This document shows, in pieces, positions 44,126 to 52,400 of a stretch of DNA of 64,000 nt. The notes beneath the pieces are model-generated. The model was not told where the DNA came from. It searched no databases and was given only the letters and a program-made list of their open reading frames with translations. The translations under genes were made by a program, and so were the position numbers. The stretch spans positions 100,543-164,542 of the forward strand of contig CACJLA010000001.1 in the NCBI GenBank assembly GCA_902594145.1, given 5' to 3'. Origin of the DNA: an uncultured Alphaproteobacteria bacterium. Lineage in GTDB: Bacteria; Pseudomonadota; Alphaproteobacteria; HIMB59. Position 1 is the stretch's first letter, and each line of letters starts with the position of its first letter.

Positions 44126-44987
44126 TTTTAAAATTATCTCTAATTGGTTTATAGGTTGTAAAAATACTCTTTAAAAATAAAAATTCAGGTACTGAAACTA
44201 TTGTAATCCATAATTTCTCTAATTTATTCAAATAAACTCTTTCAAATTGATAAGTATATCCTTTCTTTTTAATTTTGTTACCAATACCTTTATAAATTTT
44301 TGCTGCAAAAAATATCCCTAACCTTGTTCTTAGAGGAATAAATTTCATGCCACAAAAACCATTTGCATAAAATTTTTCAGAGAGTTCTATTAAATTTTTA
44401 ATTGATAATTCAATTATTTTATTTTTTTGATCATCTATATTATCATTTTTTAAATCATTTAAGGTGATTTGACCTATCCATTCCTTAGGCAAATATACTC
44501 TGTTTAATTTGGCATCTTCAAAAACGTCCCTCGCAATATTAGTCAATTGCATTGCAATGCCAAGATCAACAGCATGCTTTCTTGCTTCATTATTTTTAGT
44601 ATTAATAATTGGTAGCATCATTAAACCGACTGTTCCAGCCACTCTATAAGAATACTCTACTAATTCTTTCTCATCAGCAATTCTTACTTTTTTTTGATCA
44701 CTTATTAATCCATCTATTAGATCATTTAAAATATTTAAATTAATTTGGTTTTGTTCAAAGAAAATGTTTATTTCAGATGTTTTATTTTCTCTAACTTGTA
44801 AGAATATATCTTTTATTTGAGAGGACGTATCTAAATCAGAACTATCAGCAATGTCATCTAGATAGCGGCATATACTATATAGTTTTGATGCAGCAATCCT
44901 ATTTTTTTTCGGTAAAAAAAAACTTGCCCAGTAAAAACTTTTACCTTCTGATTTAATGCTATAGGTGTTTGTTTTAAAAGATGTCAC
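44112..44987 (-). CDS. crtB: Phytoene synthase
   Basis: Joins two geranylgeranyl diphosphates to phytoene. Asp-rich motif one 'CRYLDDIADSSD' near 40, motif two 'NIARDVFEDAKLNRVYLP' near 150. 'SFYWASFFLPKKNR' at the start is the usual opening. 291 residues, GTG start placed one base after the crtI stop. Middle gene of the leftward crt string. Confidence 0.95.
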   Translation of the reverse strand: MTSFKTNTYSIKSEGKSFYWASFFLPKKNRIAASKLYSICRYLDDIADSSDLDTSSQIKDIFLQVRENKTSEINIFFEQNQINLNILNDLIDGLISDQKKVRIADEKELVEYSYRVAGTVGLMMLPIINTKNNEARKHAVDLGIAMQLTNIARDVFEDAKLNRVYLPKEWIGQITLNDLKNDNIDDQKNKIIELSIKNLIELSEKFYANGFCGMKFIPLRTRLGIFFAAKIYKGIGNKIKKKGYTYQFERVYLNKLEKLWITIVSVPEFLFLKSIFTTYKPIRDNFKNENI

Positions 44988-44988
44988 C

Positions 44989-46476
44989 TTAATGACTAAC
45001 TTTAAAATCCTTAATTATAAGTTTCTCAATCACCTTAGCTGAACATAGCACTCCTGGTATTCCAGCTCCTGGATGTGATCCTGCTGCAGAGAAATACAGA
45101 TTTGATATTTTTTTATCTTTATTGTGATAACGAAACCATGCTGATTGAGAAAAAATTGGAGCCACTGAAAACCCTGCTCCATATTTTGATCTATAATCTT
45201 TTTTAAAATCTTCAGGAGTCATCCAAAACTCTGCTTCTATATTTTCTGTTAATCCCGGCATAATAGTTCTATCTAAGGCTTCGACTATTTTATCTTTAAG
45301 TTTTGGCCCTTCTGAATCCCATTTAACATTTCCTTGAAGATTAGGAACAGGGCATAACACGTAAAAACTATCACACCCCTCAGGAGCAAAAGTTTCATCT
45401 GTTGCAGTGGGACGATGAAGATAAAGTGAAAAATCTTCTGTTAAAATTTTTCTTTCAAAAATATCGTGAAGTAATTCTTTATATCTTTCAGACATCCAAA
45501 TAGTGTGGTGAGCAACGTCTGAAAATTTTTTCCTAGAGCCAAAAAAAAGAACATACAGGCCCATAGAATATTGCGTAAATTTTTTAGGCTTTAAAAGACT
45601 GTCTCTAGAATACTTTGAAGGCAACATCTCACTATAAACTGTTGGAGGATCTGCATTACAAATTACAAGATCTGCTTCTATTTTGCTTCCATCTGTAAGT
45701 ACAACGTTTTCTGCTTTACCGTTACTAATAGAAATTCTTCCAACATCTGACTGTTTTTTTATTTCAATTCCTTGCCTTACCATTAAATTTTCTAGCTCTT
45801 TTACAATTTTACCTGTGCCGCCCATACAAAAGTACACTCCCCATTTCCGCTCAAGGTAGTGTATCAAGGCGTATATAGATGTTGTTGTAAATGGATTACC
45901 TCCAACTAACAAAGGATGTATTGAAAATGCTTTACGTAAATATTTGTTTTTTAATTTGTTATTTACCAATTGGCTAACTGTTAAATAGCTTTTTAGTTTG
46001 ATTAAAGAGGGTAATTGTTTTGCCATTTCCCAGAATGAAATAAACGGCTTATCTGACAGCTTCTCAAAGCCTACCTCAAAAATCTCTTTTGACGTTTTTA
46101 ATAATTTGTCATATCCTTTGACATCATTTTCATCAAATTTTCTAATTTCATTATTTGTATCTTCTATAGAGGGTCTATAATCAAATGTTTTTCCATTATG
46201 AAAGTAAAACCTATACCAAGGATCTAGGGGTTTGAAATCTAAATGATCATTGAGGTCTTCTCCAAATAACTCAAATAGTTCTTCAAACAAGAAGGGTGCA
46301 GTTATTACTGTTGGTCCGGCATCATGCTTGTAGCCACCTTTCTCAAAAACTCTAGCTCTTCCACCGAGCATGTTAAGCCTCTCAATAAGTGTGACGTCAA
46401 AACCTAGCTTTCTACACCTTAACGCTGCAGCTAGACCACCAAATCCTCCACCAATAACTACAACTTTTTTGCTCAA
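44989..46476 (-). CDS. crtI: Phytoene desaturase (CrtI)
   Basis: FAD enzyme converting phytoene to lycopene. 'VVVIGGGFGGLAAALRCRKLG' at the start binds FAD; 'LGGRARVFEKGGYKHDAGPT' near 38 and the C-terminal 'FSAAGSHPGAGIPGVLCSAK' near 465 are CrtI hallmarks. 495 residues is normal. The start lies 81 bases after the rhodopsin stop, beyond an intrinsic terminator, so it is transcribed by readthrough or from its own promoter. Confidence 0.96.
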   Translation of the reverse strand: MSKKVVVIGGGFGGLAAALRCRKLGFDVTLIERLNMLGGRARVFEKGGYKHDAGPTVITAPFLFEELFELFGEDLNDHLDFKPLDPWYRFYFHNGKTFDYRPSIEDTNNEIRKFDENDVKGYDKLLKTSKEIFEVGFEKLSDKPFISFWEMAKQLPSLIKLKSYLTVSQLVNNKLKNKYLRKAFSIHPLLVGGNPFTTTSIYALIHYLERKWGVYFCMGGTGKIVKELENLMVRQGIEIKKQSDVGRISISNGKAENVVLTDGSKIEADLVICNADPPTVYSEMLPSKYSRDSLLKPKKFTQYSMGLYVLFFGSRKKFSDVAHHTIWMSERYKELLHDIFERKILTEDFSLYLHRPTATDETFAPEGCDSFYVLCPVPNLQGNVKWDSEGPKLKDKIVEALDRTIMPGLTENIEAEFWMTPEDFKKDYRSKYGAGFSVAPIFSQSAWFRYHNKDKKISNLYFSAAGSHPGAGIPGVLCSAKVIEKLIIKDFKVSH

Positions 46477-46502
46477 GATAATAAAATATAGGAATTTTAG
46501 AT

Positions 46503-46537
46503 AAAAAAAAACCAGGCAAGTTAGCCTTGCCTGGTTT
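46503..46537 (-). terminator. Rho-independent terminator between proteorhodopsin and crtI
   Basis: A perfect 12-bp stem (AAACCAGGCAAG / CTTGCCTGGTTT, loop of five) is followed on the minus strand by a run of eight T. It lies 20 bases after the rhodopsin stop codon. This is the clearest intrinsic terminator in the window. It should end most rhodopsin transcripts before the carotenoid genes. Confidence 0.92.
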
Positions 46538-46557
46538 AAACAGGTTATAAAGCTTTA

Positions 46558-47328
46558 TTAAGCTTTTTTGCCACCTGAAGATGCTACAGCAGCAGCCCAA
46601 ATAACTGCGACAAAAGCGATCTTATTCACAACGTCAGCAATATTATAGATAACGTTTAAAGTTACGGCATCAGCCCCTCCAGTTAAATAACCGAAGAAAT
46701 ATCCTAAAGGATAAATAGCCCAACCAACTGTAACGATCCATCTCATTGTATTGAAAGCTGTTTGAACAGCTGCAGGACACTTGTCAGCAGCAGCTTTACC
46801 AGCTTCACCAGCAAAAATTTCATATAAAATGTATGCCCAACCAGCTAGACCTACAATGAATCCTGCCCATGCGTTGATGAAGCCTGCTTCACCAGCATAA
46901 CCAGCAACGAGCATCACTAAAGTACCAATTAATAGTCTCCAGAAAATACCAGCTGAAACTGTAGCAACAGCAGCAAGGATTATATAAAATTCAATCATCT
47001 GTAAAGGAACAGTGATTAACCAGTCAACATATCTATAAACAGTAGGTGTAGCACCTGTTGTTACCCACACTTCTCTCATGTAGAAGTAGTGAACTGCAGC
47101 AACTAAGCAAACAAGACCACCAAGTGCAAGAGATGTCTTCCACTTACCTGATACGTTGTTAGTCTCTAAAAAAAAGAATGCAGTAGCGGCAACCATACAC
47201 ATTGAGATAACCCAAAAAGATATCCCAACAAAGTCGTTTGGCTCTAAGCCAACGCTTGCAGAAGCTATTCCAGGAAGTGCAACTAGTGCAGCTGTTGGGA
47301 TAGCCATTGATTTCAAAAACTTAATCAT
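46558..47328 (-). CDS. Proteorhodopsin, light-driven proton pump, blue-absorbing type
   Basis: 256 residues: signal peptide to about Ala24, then seven helices. Key positions (green proteorhodopsin numbering in brackets): proton acceptor Asp102 (97), Thr106 (101), tuning Gln110 (105), proton donor Glu113 (108), His80 (75) coupled to the acceptor, and retinal Lys236 (231) in 'IADVVNKIAFV'. The D-T-E set marks an outward proton pump; Gln at 105 predicts absorption near 490 nm. A strong Shine-Dalgarno precedes it and a terminator follows. The retinal genes lie directly downstream. Confidence 0.98.
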   Translation of the reverse strand: MIKFLKSMAIPTAALVALPGIASASVGLEPNDFVGISFWVISMCMVAATAFFFLETNNVSGKWKTSLALGGLVCLVAAVHYFYMREVWVTTGATPTVYRYVDWLITVPLQMIEFYIILAAVATVSAGIFWRLLIGTLVMLVAGYAGEAGFINAWAGFIVGLAGWAYILYEIFAGEAGKAAADKCPAAVQTAFNTMRWIVTVGWAIYPLGYFFGYLTGGADAVTLNVIYNIADVVNKIAFVAVIWAAAVASSGGKKA

Positions 47329-47334
47329 TGAGTA

Positions 47335-47341
47335 CTCCTTT
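47335..47341 (-). promoter_or_regulatory. Strong ribosome-binding site of proteorhodopsin
   Basis: AAAGGAG lies 6 bases before the ATG, on the minus strand. Most genes here have weak or no visible Shine-Dalgarno, so this one suggests high translation. A TATAAT-like hexamer on the same strand lies further upstream (near 47403-47408) without a clear -35. Confidence 0.75.
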
Positions 47342-47467
47342 TCTTAAGTTCTAAAACTTATAGCAGAATCCTAAAAATATGGATTTGCTAATTTGAAGGG
47401 ATTATAGGTATAAATTGCAAAAAAAAAATACTTAATATGCCTTTTATTAATATATTTTGGGAGTATA

Positions 47468-47689
47468 GTGGGTAAAAAAATGGCTATTTTTCAAGATAGT
47501 GTATTGTTTAATGGGTTTTTATTCTTTTTATCCACATTGTTGTTATGGATAATACTAAAGTTCAATAAAAGCTATATAAATCATAAAAAAACCAAGAAAA
47601 TCATTAATTTCATTATTTATCTGGTTTTTATTGGGATCATTATATTCATTTTTGATAATCATACGTCACATTATTTAGATAACTTTTAA
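47468..47689 (+). CDS. Small two-helix membrane protein next to crtE
   Basis: 73 residues from a GTG start (ATG four codons later also possible), with a GGGAG ribosome site 5 bases upstream. Two hydrophobic helices (about residues 15-31 and 44-62) flank a Lys-rich loop 'NKSYINHKKTKK'. It sits between the proteorhodopsin (divergent, 139 bp) and crtE (4 bp downstream), so it is probably co-transcribed with crtE. No family recognised. xseB usually occupies this position in other bacteria, but this is not xseB. Confidence 0.65.
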   Translation: MGKKMAIFQDSVLFNGFLFFLSTLLLWIILKFNKSYINHKKTKKIINFIIYLVFIGIIIFIFDNHTSHYLDNF

Positions 47690-47693
47690 GTAC

Positions 47694-48593
47694 ATGAAAA
47701 TCAGTGCATCCTTCGACGAAACAAAAATCAAAGCATTTTCTCTCAATTTTGACAAAAAACTTTTACGGCTCATTCAAAAAATAAAGTCACCCGATAGACG
47801 AATCAAAAAGGCATTGCTTTATTTTGCCAAAACAGGAGGAAAAAGGATTAGGCCTTTCCTGCTTTACTATATGGGTTCATTTTTAAATATTAAGCCTAAC
47901 CTATTGGATGACTTTGCCCTCTCAATTGAGTGTGTTCATCTTCATTCTTTAATTCATGATGATTTGCCCTCTATGGATAACGACGACTATAGAAGAGGAA
48001 GGTTAACTGTTCACAAAAAATTTGACGAGGCCACTGCTGTCTTAGCTGGAGACATGTTCCAAGTTTTGTCAGTAAAAACTCTTGCAGAGTCAAAATATCT
48101 TTCTGCTAGTCAAAAAGTAAGCTCAATTCAGATGCTCTCTAAGGCAAATGGCATGGAAGGTTTAATAGCAGGACAGTCCTTAGATATTTATATGAAAAAA
48201 AATTCTACCATCAAACAAATAGAGCAGATGTATCTTTTAAAAACAGGTGCTCTGTTTAGTCTATGCTTTAACCTTCTTTTAAATGTAAAAAATTTAAATG
48301 AGAAAAAGAAGAGAGAATTAAAAATTATTGGTAATACCATTGGAAAAATTTTTCAAATTACGGATGATATGTTAGATAGATGGGGCAATGAGCATGAAGT
48401 TGGTAAAAAAATTAAAAAAGACTCCAAAAAAGCAAGCATTGCTTATAGGCTTAGTCGTATTGAATGCACGAAATATTTAAAACAGATACAGAATAAAAAT
48501 TTCAAAACGATGCAAAAATTCTTTGGTACAAATAAGGAGGCCTTGCTATACATGTCAAGTCTTGTAAACTTTATTATCAATCGTGTTAAATAA
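47694..48593 (+). CDS. crtE: Geranylgeranyl / polyprenyl diphosphate synthase (CrtE)
   Basis: Builds the C20 precursor of phytoene (or C15, if used as IspA). First Asp-rich motif 'HDDLPSMDNDDYRRG' near residue 88 and second 'QITDDMLD' near 220, with 'GGKRIRPFLLY' near 50. 299 residues. The two residues before the first Asp motif do not decide chain length safely. Divergent from proteorhodopsin; the only prenyl synthase in the window, so most likely crtE. Confidence 0.88.
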   Translation: MKISASFDETKIKAFSLNFDKKLLRLIQKIKSPDRRIKKALLYFAKTGGKRIRPFLLYYMGSFLNIKPNLLDDFALSIECVHLHSLIHDDLPSMDNDDYRRGRLTVHKKFDEATAVLAGDMFQVLSVKTLAESKYLSASQKVSSIQMLSKANGMEGLIAGQSLDIYMKKNSTIKQIEQMYLLKTGALFSLCFNLLLNVKNLNEKKKRELKIIGNTIGKIFQITDDMLDRWGNEHEVGKKIKKDSKKASIAYRLSRIECTKYLKQIQNKNFKTMQKFFGTNKEALLYMSSLVNFIINRVK

Positions 48594-48632
48594 AGAAAAA
48601 GATTTTTTAATTTATGAAATGACTCGCATTAA

Positions 48633-49106
48633 ATGACAATTAATGAAAATGAATTAGCTGCTGCTCGTTTGGCTTGGGGTGACGGTATGATTGCAATTTC
48701 AAAAGCTTATGAAAAATCAGGCATTGATAATGCCAAGATAGTTGCAAATGAAATATTAGATCAGCTATATGGATTTGAGTTTGGCCCTGTCTTATTTAAA
48801 CCAACTCTTAGTGGGGGCAACCAAACATTTCGATCAAATAAAGAGGGCACTTTATCTTACTTTATTGGAAATAATCCAAAGTATCCTTTGGATAGTGGAT
48901 TTGGAATTAAATATTGGTATGAATTTAAATCAGAGACATCCTCAATATTTGTAGAGAAGAATATTGCCATGTGGATGGGTTGGGTAACACTGATCGACAA
49001 AAAGGGAGTTCAGGTTAAAGTTGATAAAAGCTGGGGATATAAAAAAACTGAAAACGGTGCCTTGAAAATAGTATTGCACCACTCTTCACTTCCTTATGAA
49101 GTATAA
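48633..49106 (+). CDS. NTF2/SnoaL-like protein of unknown function
   Basis: 157 residues, soluble. 'AARLAWGDGMIAISKAYEKSGID' is followed by a long central region with 'VLFKPTLSGGNQTFR', 'LSYFIGNN' and a C-terminal 'KIVLHHSSLPYEV'. I recall similar proteins in marine bacteria carrying a doubtful label of phosphoribosyl-AMP cyclohydrolase; none of that enzyme's metal-binding motifs are seen here. The 'HHSSLP' end is like SnoaL-type proteins. It follows crtE by 39 bases. Confidence 0.6.
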   Translation: MTINENELAAARLAWGDGMIAISKAYEKSGIDNAKIVANEILDQLYGFEFGPVLFKPTLSGGNQTFRSNKEGTLSYFIGNNPKYPLDSGFGIKYWYEFKSETSSIFVEKNIAMWMGWVTLIDKKGVQVKVDKSWGYKKTENGALKIVLHHSSLPYEV

Positions 49107-49158
49107 AACTCATCTTATTTTTAGAGACCATATTATACTTAATTAGGATACTGTAAAT

Positions 49159-49557
49159 TTAATTGCTAGTAATCTTTTGTAAATATTCGAGAGGTTTCCC
49201 ATCTATCGTAAATTCATCGAAATTATTTGAATTAAATGTAATTTTTATAAAATTTTCTTTTAGATTAAAAAAGCGTTGAGGAACATGTACCCATTTCGAA
49301 TAAACTCTTGTAATTTTTATATCATTTATAAATAATTGTAAGTATCCCATATTAGATTGATTTTCATTTCCAATTTGTGAGGGGTTTAATGTAAAATTTT
49401 CTAAATCTATATATAAATTATATCCATCTACTTTATCTTTCATAATTTCCAAATTAATCAAAGGATAAGGCTTCTCGACATCTATCTTGTTTCCAGGGTG
49501 ATGAGCAAAACAATTAACGGATATAAATAATAAAAATATTGAAAATTTAATATTCAT
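49159..49557 (-). CDS. Small exported protein, unknown function
   Basis: 132 residues with a clear signal peptide ('IKFSIFLLFISVNCFA') cut just before 'HHPGNKI'. The mature part is beta-rich ('YNLYIDLENFTLNP', 'YLQLFINDIKITRVY') and looks like a single small beta-sandwich. The His-His at the mature N-terminus could bind a metal such as copper. No family recognised. It is 54 bases from the next leftward gene. Confidence 0.55.
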   Translation of the reverse strand: MNIKFSIFLLFISVNCFAHHPGNKIDVEKPYPLINLEIMKDKVDGYNLYIDLENFTLNPSQIGNENQSNMGYLQLFINDIKITRVYSKWVHVPQRFFNLKENFIKITFNSNNFDEFTIDGKPLEYLQKITSN

Positions 49558-49611
49558 TATGAATAAATATATTATTTATTACTCTATGTTAAACAATTAT
49601 CTGTTTCAAAT

Positions 49612-50025
49612 TTATGTACATAAATCTCTCGAGTACATTTCGATGAAAGAATTATCTTTATAATTATAAATCGTAATATTAATTATTTTTTTATCTGATG
49701 ATTTGTTTTGTATAAAGATTCTACAATCACCAGTATTGTATCTATGAAATTCATAAATTTTTTCTATTTTTGAAAAATCAGCCTTTCCATACTTTAAGAC
49801 TAAATCATTTAAGGGTTTATTTAAAAATAGCTCTATACCTTTGAAATGTTCAACAATCTCGTCATTTTCTTCAACGGTTTCCTCCACCTCTGGGGTATAT
49901 ATAATTTTAGGGACAGGTTCTGGTTTTATAACTTTCTCTTCCACATCAGTTGTCTCACAGCTCACTGTAATAATAAGTAATGAAATAAAAATGAAATATT
50001 TAAATGGAATTATAAAAGTCATCAA
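49612..50025 (-). CDS. Small lipoprotein, unknown function
   Basis: Lipobox 'LLIITVSCE' near residue 23, then a Glu/Pro/Val-rich linker and a compact domain containing 'LFLNKPLNDLVLKYGKADFSKIEKIYEFHRYNTGDCRIFIQ'. The pattern (a helix, 'GKPD'-like turn, then a strand carrying Cys) resembles small SmpA/OmlA-like exported domains, but I would not assign it. 137 residues. Confidence 0.5.
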   Translation of the reverse strand: MMTFIIPFKYFIFISLLIITVSCETTDVEEKVIKPEPVPKIIYTPEVEETVEENDEIVEHFKGIELFLNKPLNDLVLKYGKADFSKIEKIYEFHRYNTGDCRIFIQNKSSDKKIINITIYNYKDNSFIEMYSRDLCT

Positions 50026-50152
50026 TTTCCTAAATTATTAGGTAAATAAAGTTCACATGCAATTTCTATATTAAAAACAAAATATAACAATTGAAACTAA
50101 GTTATATCTTGTCCACTTTTTTCTTCGAGTTATATAGTTTATAATCTTATTT

Positions 50153-51064
50153 GTGAAATTTAAATATGAACAACCATTTGTTTGTCATCAATCTTATAAA
50201 AGTGTTTTAGGACAAAGACCAATCTGGGACTGGAGGCATGACAAGTTGCTATGGGTGGATATTTATGAAAATAAAATAATCGAAACAGATCAAGAGAATA
50301 GCGGAGAGCGACATTTCACTGTACCAGACGGTGTGACTAATATTCTTTTACAAGACAATAAAAACTATATCATGAGCTCTTACGACTCTATTTTTTCTAT
50401 TCATCCCTCTCTAACAAAAAAACAACTTCTTACAAAGATTAAGTTTGAGAGCCCTAATAATAGAATTAATGATGCAGATGTAGATTTAAACGGTCAGATA
50501 TGGATATCTACTATGGATATTCAGCAAAAATCTCAGACGGGAAAGGTCATATGTCATGATTCTAATTTAAAACCAATTTATTCTGATAACTCTTATATTA
50601 TTTCCAATGGACCAGTTTTTGATTACGAGAGAAACGTAGGTTACGTAACTGATTCTATAAAAAGAATAATTTATATCTTTTCAACAAACGACTTGTCTCG
50701 TAATGGAATAAACAAAAAAGTTTTTCTTTCTATGAACAAAATTGATGGAAACCCAGATGGAATGACAGTTGATAAAAGAGGTAACTTATGGGTTGCAATG
50801 TGGGGAAGTGGTAAAGTTTGCTGCTTTGATAAACAAGGCAGCCTCAAATTAATATTACAACTTCCTGTTTCAAAAGTAACAAGTTGCACGTTTGGCGGAA
50901 AAAATTTAAATGAGCTTTTTATTACAACAGCATCTGTTGGTCTAAATGATATTGAGGCAGAAAGACAACCACATGCAGGAAAACTGTTTAAGTTCGTAAC
51001 CCAAGAGCAAGGGTATGCCTCAAACTGTTATAGATCTGAAAACATCCCTGACTTGTATCATTAA
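50153..51064 (+). CDS. SMP-30/gluconolactonase (sugar lactone lactonase) family protein
   Basis: 303-residue six-bladed beta-propeller. 'LLWVDIYENKIIETD' near 36 and 'NRINDADVDLNGQIWISTMD' near 103 hold the metal Glu/Asn positions; 'ISNGPVFDYERNVGYVTDS' near 150 and 'NPDGMTVDKRGNLWVAMWGSGKV' near 200 are family signatures. Such enzymes hydrolyse aldonolactones in sugar acid catabolism. Starts with GTG. The DUF2805 gene follows after 2 bases. Confidence 0.9.
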   Translation: MKFKYEQPFVCHQSYKSVLGQRPIWDWRHDKLLWVDIYENKIIETDQENSGERHFTVPDGVTNILLQDNKNYIMSSYDSIFSIHPSLTKKQLLTKIKFESPNNRINDADVDLNGQIWISTMDIQQKSQTGKVICHDSNLKPIYSDNSYIISNGPVFDYERNVGYVTDSIKRIIYIFSTNDLSRNGINKKVFLSMNKIDGNPDGMTVDKRGNLWVAMWGSGKVCCFDKQGSLKLILQLPVSKVTSCTFGGKNLNELFITTASVGLNDIEAERQPHAGKLFKFVTQEQGYASNCYRSENIPDLYH

Positions 51065-51066
51065 AT

Positions 51067-51285
51067 ATGAAATTTAATCAAAATCAGATTGGTGACATTA
51101 TTCAAATGGCCTGGGATGATCAAACTGATTTTAGTCATATAACCAAAATTTATGAAATTACTGAGGGGGATGTAAAAAAAATTATGAAAAATAGTATAAA
51201 ACGAAAAAGTTATGAAATTTGGAGAAAACGAATTCATCAAAGAAGTGCGCAAAGAACCCAGCTCAAAGGAAAAATAAATGTCTAA
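51067..51285 (+). CDS. DUF2805 / TIGR03643 small protein
   Basis: 72 residues. 'IIQMAWDDQTDFSHITKIYEITEGDVKKIMK' followed by 'SYEIWRKRIHQRSAQR' is the family pattern: a helix-turn-helix-like unit with a conserved Trp-Arg-x-Arg segment. Role unknown. It overlaps msrA by 8 bases and is tied to the lactonase gene upstream. Confidence 0.85.
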   Translation: MKFNQNQIGDIIQMAWDDQTDFSHITKIYEITEGDVKKIMKNSIKRKSYEIWRKRIHQRSAQRTQLKGKINV

Positions 51286-51742
51286 AGCTTTATTTGGAGC
51301 AGGATGTTTTTGGGGACCAGAAAAAAAATTCTCTCAGATCAAAGGAGTAATTGAAACCCAAGTTGGCTATTCTCAAGGTTTAACTGATAAAACTACATAT
51401 GAAGAAGTTTGTACAGGTAATACAAACCATGCTGAAGTTGTTTTCTTAACTTTTGATGAAGAAAAAATCTCATACGAAAACTTAGTGGAGTTTTTCTACC
51501 AAATTCATGATCCCACAACTTTAAATCAACAAGGCCCAGATCGAGGCTCTCAATACCGCTCAGTTATAGCTTACTATGACGATACCCAATTAGAAGTAGC
51601 TAAACAGATCACAGACAAATTAAATGAAAGTAAATTTAATCAAAAAATCACAACAATTATAGAACCTGTAAAAAACTATTGTCCAGCTGAAGACTATCAT
51701 CAAAAATATATGGAGAGAAAATACTCCTTTTTAAACTTCTAA
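51278..51742 (+). CDS. msrA: Peptide-methionine (S)-S-oxide reductase
   Basis: Repairs oxidised methionine. Active-site 'FGAGCFWGPE' with the nucleophilic Cys near residue 9, 'EVVFLTFDEEKISYENLVEFFYQIHDPT' and 'GPDRGSQYRSVI' follow the family. The protein ends 'CPAEDYHQKYMERK', including one late Cys likely used as resolving residue. 154 residues. It runs to 4 bases before the convergent tsaB stop. Confidence 0.96.
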   Translation: MSKALFGAGCFWGPEKKFSQIKGVIETQVGYSQGLTDKTTYEEVCTGNTNHAEVVFLTFDEEKISYENLVEFFYQIHDPTTLNQQGPDRGSQYRSVIAYYDDTQLEVAKQITDKLNESKFNQKITTIIEPVKNYCPAEDYHQKYMERKYSFLNF

Positions 51743-51746
51743 GCTT

Positions 51747-52400
51747 CTATATGGGAGAGTAGGGATAAATAATTTTAGGAAACTTGTAAAAAGATTTTCT
51801 TCTATAATATTTATTCACAAAATAATTTGATTCTAATCGCGTTAAAGACAAAGCTTTACCTTTAATAAACTTAAATTCAGAAATATTTTTCAGCTTCTCA
51901 ATTCCATTTCCTATTAGGTAGTAATCTTGACTCAATAAATCAATAAGATCAGAATCAATTTTCAAAGTCCTTGTCTTTCCAACCAACTTTCCAGATTTAT
52001 CAATTTTTTGAATAGCTAAATCTCTTCTATTTGTATCAACTAAACATAAGACATTTTTAGAGGGTCTCTTTTTAAGCCCCAAAAAGAAATGCTCAAAAAT
52101 AGAATAACTCACTATTTCCACCTTGTGGTTTATAAAAAAACCTTTCATGAGCGCATGGCAATTTCGTATAGCAGTAAAGCGCGCTGGTCCTTTATTGAGA
52201 TGTAATTTCTTAATGTATTCAGCCTTTATCTTTGTTTTTTTTACTAATTCAGCCAACAACTTAGATAAAACCTTTTCGTGTCCAAACTCACTTTTTACTG
52301 TTTTATCCCAAATAATTTTTTCATTTTTAAATAAAGTAATAGAACAGTATGATAAAGAACTATCGATGCCGATTTCAAAGTTTTTCATTTTATTAGTCAT
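51747..52400 (-). CDS. tsaB: TsaB-like protein (t6A tRNA modification)
   Basis: 217-residue ASKHA-fold protein. 'FEIGIDSSLSYCSITLF' at the start, 'FGHEKVLSKLLAELV' near 40 and 'GPARFTAIRNCHALMKG' near 72 correspond to the TsaB signatures (DTS, HSE, GPGSFTGLR). Diverged but ordered correctly. TsaB pairs with TsaD for threonylcarbamoyl-adenosine at tRNA position 37. An internal ATG at 52388 is an equally good start; the longer form overlaps the divergent deacetylase gene. Confidence 0.82.
   Translation of the reverse strand: MTNKMKNFEIGIDSSLSYCSITLFKNEKIIWDKTVKSEFGHEKVLSKLLAELVKKTKIKAEYIKKLHLNKGPARFTAIRNCHALMKGFFINHKVEIVSYSIFEHFFLGLKKRPSKNVLCLVDTNRRDLAIQKIDKSGKLVGKTRTLKIDSDLIDLLSQDYYLIGNGIEKLKNISEFKFIKGKALSLTRLESNYFVNKYYRRKSFYKFPKIIYPYSPI

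Noticed and set aside
52123-52365. Extended N-terminus of the deacetylase ORF
   Set aside because: It is antisense to tsaB; the signal peptide begins at the ATG at 52366.
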